This document shows, piece by piece, positions 1-9,301 of a stretch of DNA of 64,000 nt. Numbering within the stretch: the first letter of the stretch is position 1; each line of letters starts with the position of its first letter. The DNA is from Chloroflexota bacterium. GTDB lineage: Bacteria; Chloroflexota; Anaerolineae; Anaerolineales; Villigracilaceae. The notes beneath the pieces are model-generated. The model was given only the letters and a program-made list of their open reading frames with translations. It made no database searches and was not told where the DNA came from. A program made the position numbers and the translations under genes. The stretch spans positions 62,001 to 126,000 of the forward strand of contig JAIOAU010000005.1 of NCBI GenBank assembly GCA_019873655.1. The letters run 5' to 3'.

Positions 1-470
1 TATTCCATGACGTGCGCCCGGCGCTCGTTGATGATTCCGGCCGGAGTGGGCAGGGTGAAGAGATGGTCGTAGTAACGCAGCGGCAGGACGTCGGCGTCCA
101 GCAGGACGATTTTTTCGTAGCGGCAGCCCAGGTCGCCGTCGGCGCCCAGGCGCAGGGCGTGCAGCCGGGTGAAGACGAACGGCCGGTCCTGGCGCTCCTG
201 GCGGCGCTTGTGCGGGATGAAGAGGCGCGGCGTCTCGATCACCCGGTCGTAGAGCAGACTCAGCGCCCGCCGCGCTTCGGGCGTGATCTCCTCCGTCACC
301 AGGCAGACCAGATCGGCGCGCGTCGCCTGGCGGCGCAAGCCGTAGGCGGTCATCAGCGCCCCCGGCAGGAAACTGTCGTTGAGCATCAGGAAGGTGACGA
401 AGGCGAAGCGCGGCGAACCGTCAGCGGCGGTCATCGATTCGGGGGCAGGAAAAAGGTCGGGCCGGGTCAT
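1..470 (-). CDS. Glycosyltransferase, family 8/glycogenin-like (3' end cut off by window)
   Basis: About 156 residues can be read from an ATG at 470 leftwards until the window ends, so the C-terminus is missing. The protein begins MTRPDLFPAPESMTAADGS and continues into a Rossmann-like stretch (FAFVTFLMLNDSFLPGAL, then VCLVTEEI). It holds the sequence KIVLLDADVLPL, the DxD metal/sugar-nucleotide motif of GT-A glycosyltransferases of the glycogenin/GT8 type. In that family a sugar is transferred from a nucleotide sugar with Mn2+. A second in-frame ATG 12 codons in (MTAADGS) is an alternative start. The gene is divergent from the flavoprotein at 519 and shares its promoter region. The acceptor cannot be inferred. 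Confidence 0.72.
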   Translation of the reverse strand, partial: MTRPDLFPAPESMTAADGSPRFAFVTFLMLNDSFLPGALMTAYGLRRQATRADLVCLVTEEITPEARRALSLLYDRVIETPRLFIPHKRRQERQDRPFVFTRLHALRLGADGDLGCRYEKIVLLDADVLPLRYYDHLFTLPTPAGIINERRAHVME

Positions 471-480
471 GGATGCCCGT

Positions 481-514
481 TTATTATAGTGCAAACCGGA
501 GGACGCTATAATAA
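481..514. promoter_or_regulatory. Symmetric divergent promoter pair
   Basis: TTATTATAG at 481-489 and CTATAATAA at 506-514 are perfect reverse complements. They give a TATAAT -10 box on the minus strand (488-483, for the glycosyltransferase) and one on the plus strand (507-512, for the flavoprotein). Each -10 box falls roughly where the -35 of the opposite promoter would lie. On the plus side exactly six bases (aagcgc) separate TATAAT from the ATG at 519, so transcription would start at or next to the start codon, as in a leaderless mRNA. No good -35 is visible for either promoter. Confidence 0.55.
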
Positions 515-518
515 GCGC

Positions 519-1667
519 ATGGATGACGCGACGTACGATGTCATCATCGTCGGGGCGGGGCCGGCCGGACTTTCGACCGCCCTGCACCTGGCGCAGATCG
601 CCCCCGACCTCGCGCCGCGCACGCTCATCCTGGAGAAGGCGCGCCACCCGCGCCCCAAACTGTGCGGCGGGGCGCTGGTCGCCGACGCCGAGGTCATCCT
701 GCGCCGCCTCGGCCTGGACGCCGCCGAGATTCCCCACCTGGACGCCACCGCGGCCCGCTTCGACTACGCCGGCCGCGGCCTGGTCATCCGCCTGCCGAAA
801 GGCTACACCCTGCGCCTGATCCGGCGGGACGAATTCGACGCCTGGCTGGCCGCGAAGGCGCGGGCGCGCGGCTTCCGCATCCAGGAAGAGACAACGGTGA
901 AGGGCGTGCGCGCCGAGGGCGCGGCGCTGGTGGTCGAGACCGACCGGGGCGAATACCGCGCCCGGGTCGTCGTCGGCGCGGACGGGTCGAACGGCGTCGT
1001 CCGCCGCGCCGTCCTGCCGCGCGCCCCGCTGCGGGCGGCGCGCGCCCTGGAGGTCGTCGTCCCCGCCGGGGAGGCCTCCACCCGCCGGGAGCAGGAGGCC
1101 CGCTTCGACTTCCTGCCCATCCCGCGCGGGATCGCTGGGTACATTTGGGATTTCCCCGCCCGGGCCGAGGGGCGGCCGGCGCGCCTGTGGGGCGTCTACG
1201 ACGCGGCCCTCTTCGGCGGCGGGGACCGCCCGGCGCTGACCGGCCTGCTGCGGGCCGAGATGACCCGCTGCGGCTATCGGCTGGAGGAGTCCGACCTGCG
1301 CGGCTAGCCGATCCGCCTCTTCGATCCGTTCGGCCGTTTCGCCGCCCCGGGCGTGATTCTGGTCGGCGACGCGGCCGGGGCCGATCCCATCTTCGGGGAG
1401 GGCATCAGTTTCGCCCTCGGCTGCGGCCGAATCGCCGCCCGGGCGATCCGGGCCGCCTTCGCCCGGCAGGATTTCTCGTTCCGCGATTACCGCCGCCGCG
1501 TCCTGCTGTCCCCGCTCGGCCAGGCGCTGACCCTGCGCTGGCTGATCGCCTGGATTCTCTACTCGTTCCAATGGCGCTGGATTCAGATTTTATTCTGGTG
1601 GGTCTTGAAGCCCCTCGTCGCCCTGATCGGCCTGCTGCTGGTGGTCAACTGGGCCAGGCGCGGCTGA
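519..1667 (+). pseudogene. Geranylgeranyl reductase-family FAD oxidoreductase interrupted by in-frame TAG
   Basis: The reading frame from ATG 519 to TGA 1667 (382 sense codons plus one internal stop) encodes a flavoprotein of the geranylgeranyl reductase / digeranylgeranylglycerophospholipid reductase type. These enzymes reduce isoprenoid double bonds. The N-terminal dinucleotide-binding motif VIIVGAGPAG lies at residues 8-17. The second FAD motif GDAAGADPIFGEGISFALG begins near codon 283, and a hydrophobic C-terminus follows. Codon 263 is TAG (1305-1307), lying between SDLRG and PIRLFDPFG in an otherwise intact frame, with clear family sequence on both sides. A nonsense mutation, a sequencing error or readthrough would all fit. 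As written, the product would lose the second FAD motif and is probably inactive. Confidence 0.8.
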
Positions 1668-1676
1668 GGAGAGTGG

Positions 1677-1709
1677 ATGAACCCGCTTCCTCGGAGGAAG
1701 CGGGTTCAT
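1677..1709. terminator. Bidirectional hairpin between convergent genes
   Basis: ATGAACCCGCTTCC (1677-1690) and GGAAGCGGGTTCAT (1696-1709) form a perfect 14-bp stem with a 5-nt loop. It sits between the ends of the flavoprotein gene (1667) and recO (1713). There is no clear T-run on either side, so termination strength is uncertain, but the position between convergent genes fits a shared terminator. Confidence 0.65.
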
Positions 1710-1712
1710 CGA

Positions 1713-2471
1713 TTATTTGCGAATCTGTTTCAAGAAATCGGGAGAATGCAGCGAACGTTCGAGCAGGTAGGTGAAATATTTCTGCATCAAGGCCTCGGCC
1801 TCGGCGCGGGTCTCCGCCGCCGGCTGGGCCCGCCGCGCCGCGGCGTAGTCGCTGCGCTGGAAGTGGCGCAGGTAGCGCAGGACATCCATCGAGACCGGCC
1901 AGGCCCCGGGCAATCCGGCCCCGCAGCGCGGACACAAGACGCCGCCGGCGGCGGGCGAGAAGAATTGATCGACCGCCTCGATTTCGGCGGCGCAGTTGAC
2001 GCAGGTGAACAACTGCGGCCGAAAGCCCAGGTGCTCGAGCAGATGGACCTCGTAATAGCGCAGCGCCGTCCAGGGGTCGTCTCCGGCGGCCAGCCGGCCG
2101 AGGGTCTCGACCAGCAGGCGGTAGAGGGCGTAATTTTCGCCCTCGTCCTCGTAAGTGAAGCGGTCGAGCAGTTCGACCACGTAGGCGGCGTAGCCGGTGA
2201 GGAGCAGGTTCTCGCGCAGCGGCAGGTAGGCCTCGAGCGTCTCGGCCTGGGTGACGATGGGCAGGTCGCGGCCCTTGGCCAGTTGCAGGACGACGCGGGT
2301 GAACGGTTCGAGATGCCCGGCTTTGCGCGAGCGGATGCGGCGCGCCCCCTTGGCGACGGCACGCACCTTGCCGCGCTCGCGGCTGTAGAGGCTGAGCAGA
2401 CGGTCGGCCTCGCCCCAGTCGGCGTGACGCAGGACGACCGCCTCCAGCCGGAAGGAACGCGCCCGATCCAT
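1713..2471 (-). CDS. recO: DNA repair protein RecO
   Basis: A 252-residue protein matching RecO in length and layout. RecO helps load RecA onto SSB-coated single-stranded DNA in the RecFOR pathway and anneals strands. The N-terminal OB-fold segment (FRLEAVVLRHADWGEADRLLSLYSRERG) includes the family's typical WGEADRLL region. A helical domain follows, with a four-cysteine zinc module (CVNC then CPRC, roughly residues 150-180). The ATG at 2471 is preceded by a G-rich Shine-Dalgarno-like stretch (GGCGGAGGCGGG). It lies 15 bases downstream of cdd on the same strand, so the two are probably cotranscribed. Confidence 0.93.
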   Translation of the reverse strand: MDRARSFRLEAVVLRHADWGEADRLLSLYSRERGKVRAVAKGARRIRSRKAGHLEPFTRVVLQLAKGRDLPIVTQAETLEAYLPLRENLLLTGYAAYVVELLDRFTYEDEGENYALYRLLVETLGRLAAGDDPWTALRYYEVHLLEHLGFRPQLFTCVNCAAEIEAVDQFFSPAAGGVLCPRCGAGLPGAWPVSMDVLRYLRHFQRSDYAAARRAQPAAETRAEAEALMQKYFTYLLERSLHSPDFLKQIRK

Positions 2472-2486
2472 CCCGCCTCCGCCGCC

Positions 2487-2897
2487 TCAGCGCGGCAAAT
2501 CCCGGGGGGTGAATGCGCCGGGCAGCAGGTCGGCGACGGTCGTTTCGCGCAGCAGACGCCCCTCCCCGTCGCCGATCAGGACGCGCATGTCCAGGCCGAA
2601 CTCGGCCATCACCTGACGGCAGCCGCCGCACGGCGAACCGCCGTTGGGCGTGACGACCGCCAGCGCCTCGAATTCGCGCTCCCCCTCCGAGACGGCCTTG
2701 AAGATGGCGACGCGTTCGGCGCACATGCCATGGGGATAGGCGGCGTTCTCGACGTTGCAGCCGGTGAACAGCCGCCCCGACTTCGTCCGCAGCGCCGCGC
2801 CGACCGGATAGTTCGAGTACGGCGCGTAGGCCCGGCGGCGGGCTTCTCTGGCCAGGTCGAGCAGCGCCTGGCGTTCCAAATCGGTCAGTGGTTGCAT
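2487..2897 (-). CDS. cdd: Cytidine deaminase
   Basis: A 136-residue homotetrameric-type cytidine deaminase, which converts cytidine and deoxycytidine to uridine and deoxyuridine for pyrimidine salvage. Visible motifs are the substrate-side segment YAPYSNYPVGAAL, the zinc/catalytic CAERVAIF (Cys and the proton-shuttling Glu) and PCGGCRQVMAEF with the two remaining zinc cysteines. The length is normal for the small bacterial form. ATG 2897 is chosen because family homology begins at MQPLTDLERQALLDLA; upstream codons belong to the glmU end region. It lies 28 bases after the glmU stop and 15 before recO. Confidence 0.95.
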   Translation of the reverse strand: MQPLTDLERQALLDLAREARRRAYAPYSNYPVGAALRTKSGRLFTGCNVENAAYPHGMCAERVAIFKAVSEGEREFEALAVVTPNGGSPCGGCRQVMAEFGLDMRVLIGDGEGRLLRETTVADLLPGAFTPRDLPR

Positions 2898-2925
2898 ATT
2901 TCTCTCGTTGACTCGAAGGTCAATC

Positions 2926-4272
2926 CTATTCGTTCGTCTTCTTGAGCGGGCGGGCGGGGACGCCGACCACCAGAGTGTCATCCGGCACGTCGCGGGTGAC
3001 GACCGCCCCGGCCCCAGTCTTGGCGCGCCGCCCGATCTTGACCGGCGCGACCAGCATGGTGTCCGAGCCGATGAACGCGCCCTCGCCAATCTCGGTCTGA
3101 TTCTTGCGGACGCCGTCGTAGTTGCAGGTGATCGTCCCGGCCCCGATGTTGACGTCTGCGCCGACGACGGCGTTGCCGATGTAGGAGAAATGCCCCATCT
3201 TCGTCCCCGGGCCGAGGACCGAGTCCTTGACCTCGCCGAAATTGCCCATGTGGACGCCGCGGCACAAATGAGCGCCCTTGCGCAGGTGGGCAAAGGGACC
3301 CATGTCCACCTCGTCCTCGACCACCGCCTGCTCCAGGACGGACTTGAGAATCTTGCAGCGCTGGCCGATCTGAGAATCGACGATGATCGTCTCCGGGCCG
3401 ATTTCGCAGCCCTCGCCGACCGCGGTGCGGCCGCGCAGGTGGGTGTTCGGCCAGAGGACGGTGTCGCGGCCGATGGTCACGCCCGGCTCGATGTAGGTGG
3501 AATCGGGATCAATGAGGGTCACGCCGGCCAGCATGTGGGCGCGGGCCGTGCGGCGGAACATGGCGCGCGTCGCCTCGGCCAGATGGACGCGGGTGTTGAC
3601 GCCGATGGCCTCGTCCAGGTCGTCGCTGACGATGGGCTGGACGGCCAGATGGTCGCGCACGGCCAGTTCGACGGTGTCGGTCAGGTAATACTCGCCCTTC
3701 GGGGAGAGCGGGATGCGGTGCAGGGCGTCCCACAGCCAGTCGGCGGAGAAGCAATAAGCGCCGACGTTGAGTTCGTTGATGCGCAGTTGCTCGGGGGTGG
3801 CGGAGGCCTCCTCGACGATGGCCTGCACCATGCCGTCGGTGGTGCGCAGGATGCGCCCAAAGCCGCGCGGGTCGTCGGCGATGACGGTCAACAGCGTCAG
3901 GGGGCCGGGGTTGGCCTTCTGGGCCTCGACCAGGCGGAGGAGGGTCTCGGCGCGCATGAGCGGCATGTCGGCGTAGGTGACCAGCACCAGGTCGGCCTGG
4001 CCGCGCAGCAGGGACTCAGCCTGCAGGACGGCGTGGCCGGTCCCCAGTTGCGGCTCCTGGACGATGCAGCGCGCCGCGTCGCCGACGTAGTCGCGCACCG
4101 CTTCACCCCCGTGACCGATGACGACGACCGGCGTCTCGGTGCTGGCGGCGCGGGCGGCTTCCAGAGCGTAGGCGATCATCGGCCGCCCGCAGACGGGGTG
4201 CAGCACCTTCGGCAGGTCCGATTTCATGCGCGTCCCCTGCCCGGCGGCAAGAAGGATGGAAACGATTTTCAC
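2926..4272 (-). CDS. glmU: Bifunctional UDP-N-acetylglucosamine pyrophosphorylase / glucosamine-1-P acetyltransferase
   Basis: A 448-residue GlmU, which makes UDP-GlcNAc for peptidoglycan and other envelope polymers. The N-terminal nucleotidyltransferase domain opens with LLAAGQGTRMKSDLPKVLH, the canonical G-X-G-T-(R)-M...P-K motif. The C-terminal half is a left-handed beta-helix of hexapeptide repeats (for example GVTIGRDTVLWPNTHL and DVNIGAGTITCNYDG), carrying the acetyltransferase site. The start is GTG at 4272, supported by GGGAGG a few bases upstream; no ATG lies nearby in a better position. Near-full length for the family. It is followed by cdd and recO on the same strand. Confidence 0.95.
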   Translation of the reverse strand: MKIVSILLAAGQGTRMKSDLPKVLHPVCGRPMIAYALEAARAASTETPVVVIGHGGEAVRDYVGDAARCIVQEPQLGTGHAVLQAESLLRGQADLVLVTYADMPLMRAETLLRLVEAQKANPGPLTLLTVIADDPRGFGRILRTTDGMVQAIVEEASATPEQLRINELNVGAYCFSADWLWDALHRIPLSPKGEYYLTDTVELAVRDHLAVQPIVSDDLDEAIGVNTRVHLAEATRAMFRRTARAHMLAGVTLIDPDSTYIEPGVTIGRDTVLWPNTHLRGRTAVGEGCEIGPETIIVDSQIGQRCKILKSVLEQAVVEDEVDMGPFAHLRKGAHLCRGVHMGNFGEVKDSVLGPGTKMGHFSYIGNAVVGADVNIGAGTITCNYDGVRKNQTEIGEGAFIGSDTMLVAPVKIGRRAKTGAGAVVTRDVPDDTLVVGVPARPLKKTNE

Positions 4273-4340
4273 AGCAACCTCCCGGAAATCACCAAAGACG
4301 CTACGCGAGGAGCAGAATTTGATTCCATTTGCAAAGAGAG

Positions 4341-4361
4341 AAAAACCCGCCTGGGCGCGGG
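4341..4361 (-). terminator. Rho-independent terminator of tRNA-Gln
   Basis: Read on the minus strand, CCCGC-GCCCAG-GCGGG forms a short GC stem followed directly by TTTTT. It begins about a dozen bases after the 3' end of tRNA-Gln and lies before the glmU start, so it fits as the tRNA terminator. Confidence 0.6.
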
Positions 4362-4373
4362 ATTTTCATCAGG

Positions 4374-4444
4374 CTGGGGCGCCTGGACTCGAACCAAGAT
4401 CCACAGATCCAAAGTCTGGTGTGCTGCCGTTGCACCACGCCCCA
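4374..4444 (-). tRNA. tRNA-Gln (UUG anticodon)
   Basis: The 71-nt minus-strand sequence folds as a cloverleaf. The acceptor stem is TGGGGCG/CGCCCCA with discriminator G (typical for Gln). The D-arm is GTGC/GCAC, the anticodon loop CTTTGGA gives UUG, and the T-arm CTTGG-TTCGAGT-CCAGG contains the conserved TTCGA. CCA is not encoded; the genome has CCT. The outermost anticodon-stem pair (27-43) is C-T, the only mismatch seen. It is the only RNA gene recognised in the window. Confidence 0.95.
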
Positions 4445-4509
4445 GAGCGGCACGATTGTATCACAGGCTTACCCGTCAGACAATAGACCTCTTGTGTAAG
4501 TCTACCTTA

Positions 4510-4655
4510 CGCCCTGAGCGGAGCGACGAGCGGCAGCGCGAAGCGCAGTCGAAGGGCGAGTGAAAAGAAACTCAGACTATCCTGGAGAAAACGTCCTTCG
4601 ACTGCGCCGCACAACCCTTCGGCAGGCTCAGGGCGTGCGGCTCCGCTCAGGACGG
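4510..4655. repeat. Imperfect inverted repeat in tRNA-response regulator gap
   Basis: The 303-base gap between tRNA-Gln and the response regulator contains no gene. It holds an inverted arrangement: a unit running CGCCCTGAGC...GCGCAGTCGAAGGGCG (about 4510-4558) is followed by the same words in reverse complement, CGTCCTTCGACTGCGC (4592-4607) and GGCTCAGGGCG (about 4625-4635). A further GCGGCTCCGCTCAGGACG tail follows. The pairing would make a large cruciform. It looks like a dispersed intergenic repeat rather than a regulatory site. Confidence 0.6.
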
Positions 4656-4747
4656 CGATCGTACTTCTGCAAAATGTCCAATATCGTCCAAAAAAGATGT
4701 TAAGGCCTCATCGGATCTGGGAAAAAGAGCCGCCCAAAAGAGCGTTT

Positions 4748-5782
4748 CTACTCAGGAGTCAGGCCGAGTTGCTTGGCCTGCTCGTACGAAAGCATATCCG
4801 GCTTGGTGGGCGCTTTCGTCTTGTCCACGGCCTCTTCCCAGAACGCGTCCAGTTCCTGAGGCTTGAGTTTCTTCTTGGCCTTGAGCAGCGGCTCCAAATC
4901 CTCCAACGGCTCGGTGCGGACATCTTCGGTCGCCTGCCTGGCCGGAACGGCCGGTTCGACCAGGGCCACCGAGGCGCCGATGGCCTGCAGCGCTTCCAGC
5001 ATAGCGTTGCGCGACTCGGCAAGCAGTTGCATGGCCTCCAGCGCCTTGTTCTTCTCTGTCAGTTTCTCTCCAACCGCCAGGAGAGCATGCGCCGTTCCCA
5101 CAGGCGCGAACAGGACGTCGTACCGTTCGCCGTGGAAAATGTGCCAGCTCGAGGCCGCCGCCGCCCCCAGCAGGGAGGCGATCTTCTGCCCGGCGCTGAA
5201 GATGGACATCAGCGAAACGGTCAGGGTGACCTCGGCGCTGCTGTCGGGCAGTTCGCCGGCGCGGGCCAGGACGCGTCCGCCGTCATCGTAGAGCAGCACC
5301 GCTTTGGCCTCTAGATTCTGGCGCAGGCCGGCCAGCAAGTCGGGCAAGGTGCGGCGCGTCTCCTCGGATTCGTCTTCGGGGGCGATCGGCTCGGGCGGCA
5401 GGATGGTCTCCACCAGGCCGAGGGCGCGTTCGACCGCGTCCAGGAAGTCAGCGATGGGGACGGGTTTGATGAAAAAGGCATCGGCCCCGGCGTTGGCGAC
5501 CTCACGCCGCACCTTGGGGTCGGTCAGGCCGGTGATGAGGATGACTTTGACATCCGGATGAAAGCCGCGCACTTTGAGCATCAACTCGATGCCCGAAATC
5601 CCCGGCAGACGATAATCCGCAACCAGCAAATCGACCCGGTTGCGGGAACTGTCCAGGAGCGCCTCCTCCCCCGAGGGAATCTCGACGATTTCCAGTTTGT
5701 GCTCCAACGTTTCCAGCGAGGTGCGCAGCAAGCGGCTGACTTCACGCTGGTCTTCTACGATTAGGATGCGATGGGCGGCCAT
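4748..5782 (-). CDS. Response regulator receiver protein with C-terminal sensory-like domain
   Basis: A 344-residue protein. Residues 1-120 are a classic receiver domain: acidic pair in ILIVEDQ, phospho-acceptor Asp in LLVADYRLPGISG, Thr in VILITGL and Lys in FFIKPVP. Instead of a DNA-binding output there is a domain around residues 145-240 (AVLLYDDGGRVLARAGELP ... WHIFHGERYDVLFAPVG) that resembles Roadblock/LC7 or GAF folds. A helical segment and a Lys/Glu-rich tail follow. A role as a phosphorylation-dependent adaptor is an inference. The ATG at 5782 follows a TAGAAT box by nine bases, so the leader would be very short. No partner histidine kinase lies nearby. Confidence 0.8.
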   Translation of the reverse strand: MAAHRILIVEDQREVSRLLRTSLETLEHKLEIVEIPSGEEALLDSSRNRVDLLVADYRLPGISGIELMLKVRGFHPDVKVILITGLTDPKVRREVANAGADAFFIKPVPIADFLDAVERALGLVETILPPEPIAPEDESEETRRTLPDLLAGLRQNLEAKAVLLYDDGGRVLARAGELPDSSAEVTLTVSLMSIFSAGQKIASLLGAAAASSWHIFHGERYDVLFAPVGTAHALLAVGEKLTEKNKALEAMQLLAESRNAMLEALQAIGASVALVEPAVPARQATEDVRTEPLEDLEPLLKAKKKLKPQELDAFWEEAVDKTKAPTKPDMLSYEQAKQLGLTPE

Positions 5783-5863
5783 AGTAGCAAAATTCTATCA
5801 CGAGTCTGACAAAAAGGCATTGAAAAAAGAAGCAAAGCCGCCGGTCGAAGAAGACCGAGGGCC

Positions 5864-6850
5864 TCACTTCAATAACCAACAAGCGGCCAGGTGATCGGGG
5901 TGAACTTCTTTGAGCGGCGGTTCTTCCTGGGAACAACGGTCAACGGCGACCGGACACCGGGGATGGAAGCGGCAGCCCTTGGGCGGATTCAACGGGCTGG
6001 GGACATCGCCCTTGAGGATGATGCGCTCCCGTTTGACGGTTGGGTCGGGGATGGGAATGGCCGACATCAGCGCCCGCGTGTAGGGGTGGAGCGGATCGCG
6101 GTAGAGGTCCTCGCGCGAGGCCAGTTCGACGATTTTGCCCAGGTACATGACCGCCACCCGGTCGGAAATATGCTCGACCACGCTCATGTTGTGGGCGATG
6201 AAGAGGTAAGTCAGGCCGAATTCCTGCTGCAAATCCTTGAGGATGTTCAACACCTGCGATTGGATGGAGACATCCAACGCCGAGACCGGCTCGTCGCAGA
6301 CGATGAATTTGGGGCGCAAGGCCAGGGCGCGAGCAATCCCGATGCGCTGGCGCTGTCCGCCGGAGAATTCGTGCGGGTAGCGCCGGGCATGGTAGTCTTC
6401 GAGACCCACTTTTTTCAACGTGTCCATCATGATCTCGAAGCGTTCCTGACGGGTGCCGACGCCATGGACGTTCAGGCCTTCCATGACCGACTCGCCGATC
6501 GGGACGCGCGGGTCGAGCGAGGCGTAAGGGTCCTGGAAGATGATTTGCATGTCGCGGCGCATGGCTTTCAGTTCCTTGCCGCGCAAGGTGGCCACATCGA
6601 CGCCGTTGAAGATGATTTGACCGGAGGTGGGTTCGATCAGGCGCAGGATGGTGCGGCCGATGGTGGTCTTGCCGCAGCCCGATTCGCCCACCAGGCCGAG
6701 CGTCTCGCCCTGCCGGATGGTGAAACTGACGTTGTCCACCGCCTGGACCCAGGCCACGACGCGCTGCAACAGGCCGGCGCGCACCGGAAAGTATTTGACC
6801 AGATTCTTGACGACTACCAGGTCTTGCTGTGACTTTTTCGGGTCAGTCAT
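5864..6850 (-). CDS. Peptide-type ABC transporter ATP-binding protein (OppF/DppF-like)
   Basis: A 328-residue cytoplasmic ATPase of the OppF/DppF family. It has Walker [10 protein letters not shown], signature [16 protein letters not shown], Walker [13 protein letters not shown] and the H-loop [13 protein letters not shown]. The C-terminal oligopeptide/dipeptide extension carries the cysteine-bearing [21 protein letters not shown], which in relatives binds an Fe-S cluster. ATG 6850 ([11 protein letters not shown]) is chosen because the open frame upstream is not family-like. It lies 38 bases after the partner ATPase gene. This is the last gene of the transporter block and forms a second ATPase pair beyond the one next to the permeases. 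Confidence 0.9.
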   Translation of the reverse strand: MTDPKKSQQDLVVVKNLVKYFPVRAGLLQRVVAWVQAVDNVSFTIRQGETLGLVGESGCGKTTIGRTILRLIEPTSGQIIFNGVDVATLRGKELKAMRRDMQIIFQDPYASLDPRVPIGESVMEGLNVHGVGTRQERFEIMMDTLKKVGLEDYHARRYPHEFSGGQRQRIGIARALALRPKFIVCDEPVSALDVSIQSQVLNILKDLQQEFGLTYLFIAHNMSVVEHISDRVAVMYLGKIVELASREDLYRDPLHPYTRALMSAIPIPDPTVKRERIILKGDVPSPLNPPKGCRFHPRCPVAVDRCSQEEPPLKEVHPDHLAACWLLK

Positions 6851-6888
6851 CGCTCGACTCGCTCCACGATGGGATAAGAGGCCGCCTG

Positions 6889-7914
<1,026 letters not shown>

Positions 7915-7943
7915 GATGAGTTTCTCCTCATGCAAGTACCCGA

Positions 7944-7970
7944 ATTATAGCAAAGAAATGCGATTTCCAA
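7944..7970 (-). promoter_or_regulatory. Candidate promoter for the second ATPase pair
   Basis: On the minus strand, TATAAT (7949-7944) is preceded at a 15-base spacing by TTGGAA (7970-7965). Transcription would start near 7937, leaving about 23 bases of leader that includes the AGGAG ribosome site of the gene at 7914. The spacing is short, so the -35 assignment is weak. Confidence 0.45.
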
Positions 7971-8030
7971 GCGCCCAAGAAAGGGCGCTTTTCCGCCTCA
8001 TAGCATTTGCCCTGCCAGAAGGCAGGGCAA
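7969..8030. terminator. Two adjacent hairpins between small membrane gene and second ATPase pair
   Basis: TTGCCCTGCC (8007-8016) and GGCAGGGCAA (8021-8030) form a perfect 10-bp stem with an AGAA loop. AAGCGCCC (7969-7976) and GGGCGCTT (7983-7990) form an 8-bp stem followed on the plus strand by TT. They lie just after the stop of the gene at 8054 and before the TATAAT box of the next transcription unit, where a terminator is expected. No long T-run follows in the minus direction. Confidence 0.5.
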
Positions 8031-8053
8031 TACTTTGCTCGTCAGATCCCAAC

Positions 8054-8266
8054 CTAGTGATCCTGGCGTCTGTTCATTCGGATGTACATCGTAGTAGCGA
8101 TAAAGCCCAGGAAAATGCCCGCCACCTGCGCCCCGAAGGACAGAAAATTCAGCCAGAAGGTCGACTCGATCAGCCGGATCATCATCAAAAAGGGGAAAAT
8201 CCACCCCAGCACCAACAACACAAAGGCGATGATGAACAACCGGCCGGGAGGAATCTCACTTCTCAT
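8054..8266 (-). CDS. Small two-helix membrane protein in ABC operon
   Basis: A 70-residue protein ([15 protein letters not shown]...) with two hydrophobic segments, about residues 9-32 and 42-62, ending in a basic tail (MYIRMNRRQDH). Its ATG at 8266 overlaps the stop of the preceding ATPase gene in an ATGA arrangement, so it is translationally coupled to the transporter. A start five codons further upstream is possible but would overlap more. I do not recognise a family. It may be an accessory transporter subunit or simply a hitchhiking small membrane protein. Confidence 0.7.
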   Translation of the reverse strand: MRSEIPPGRLFIIAFVLLVLGWIFPFLMMIRLIESTFWLNFLSFGAQVAGIFLGFIATTMYIRMNRRQDH

Positions 8267-9288
8267 TGATACAACCAGCATTGCACCTGATGGTTGGGTT
8301 CCGGTTCGAATTCGGGCGGCACTTCTACATCACATTTGCCGGGGATGATGCGCGGGCAACGCGGATGGAAGCGGCAGCCCGCCGGCGGCTTGACCAGGCT
8401 GGGCGGTTCGCCGGGCGGCACTTCCTTGTAGGTCTCGGCGTTGCGCGCATCGGGGTCGGAGGTGGCTGCCATCAACGCAAAGGTATAGGGATGCAACGGG
8501 TTCTTGAGAATCGCGCCGATGGGGCCTTTCTCCACCAGATTGCCGGCGTACATCACGAAGATGCGCTCCGAGAAATATTTGACCGTTGAAAGGTCATGAG
8601 TAATATAAATAAATGAGAGGTTGTGGCTCTCCTGCAAACCGCGCAGCAGTTTCAGGATTTCGACCCGCACCGAAGCATCCAGCATCGAGACCGGCTCGTC
8701 GGCCACAATTAACTTCGGCTCCATGATCATTGCCCGAGCAATGACCACCCGTTGCTGCTGACCGCCGCTCAACATATGGGGGAACTTGGGCAGGAAGTCC
8801 TCGACCGGATACATCTTGACTTCCTCCAAGACCTTGCGAATGCGGGCAAGGCGCTCTTGCTTGCTCTTGACGCCGCCGATGATGAGCGGTTCTTCGAGAA
8901 TGCGCTGGACGCTCATGAAGGGCGGCAGCGCCCCATAGGGGTCCTGCTGGACATAACCGACCTGGGAACGGTACCAGCGCAAGCCGGCGCGGCCCATCTC
9001 GCTGATCTTCTGGCCGTCGAATTCGACATGCCCTTCGGTCGGCATATACAGGCCCAAGATGGTCCGCATCAGGCTCGATTTGCCGCAGCCGCTCTCGCCG
9101 ACGACTGCGATCGCCTCGCCTTTGTGCAGGTCGAAACTGACGCCGTCCACGGCGCGCACATGTCCAACAATTCCAAAGCCAAAGCGGCGCAATTCGAACC
9201 AAACGCGCAGATTTTCGATGTGGAGCAGGATCGGCCGTCCATCGACGCCGATTCGCTGTTCCTTTACTTGGACGTCACTCTCTGCCAT
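8263..9288 (-). CDS. Peptide-type ABC transporter ATP-binding protein (DppF-like)
   Basis: A 341-residue ATPase. It has Walker [13 protein letters not shown], signature [17 protein letters not shown], Walker [14 protein letters not shown]-loop [13 protein letters not shown] and the C-terminal cysteine region [16 protein letters not shown]. The Q-loop segment ([18 protein letters not shown]) differs from the usual FQDP form. ATG 9288 ([14 protein letters not shown]) is backed by AGGAG ten bases upstream. It starts 13 bases after the gene at 9302 and overlaps the small membrane gene downstream. It pairs with the ATPase at 9302 to drive the two permeases. Confidence 0.9.
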   Translation of the reverse strand: MAESDVQVKEQRIGVDGRPILLHIENLRVWFELRRFGFGIVGHVRAVDGVSFDLHKGEAIAVVGESGCGKSSLMRTILGLYMPTEGHVEFDGQKISEMGRAGLRWYRSQVGYVQQDPYGALPPFMSVQRILEEPLIIGGVKSKQERLARIRKVLEEVKMYPVEDFLPKFPHMLSGGQQQRVVIARAMIMEPKLIVADEPVSMLDASVRVEILKLLRGLQESHNLSFIYITHDLSTVKYFSERIFVMYAGNLVEKGPIGAILKNPLHPYTFALMAATSDPDARNAETYKEVPPGEPPSLVKPPAGCRFHPRCPRIIPGKCDVEVPPEFEPEPNHQVQCWLYQ

Positions 9289-9301
9289 ACTTTTCTCCTC
9301 G

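Noticed and set aside
12-1307. Long plus-strand reading frame beginning at 12
   Set aside because: The first 500 bases encode the minus-strand glycosyltransferase; the plus-strand translation there has no family features. Only the part from 519 is a real gene.
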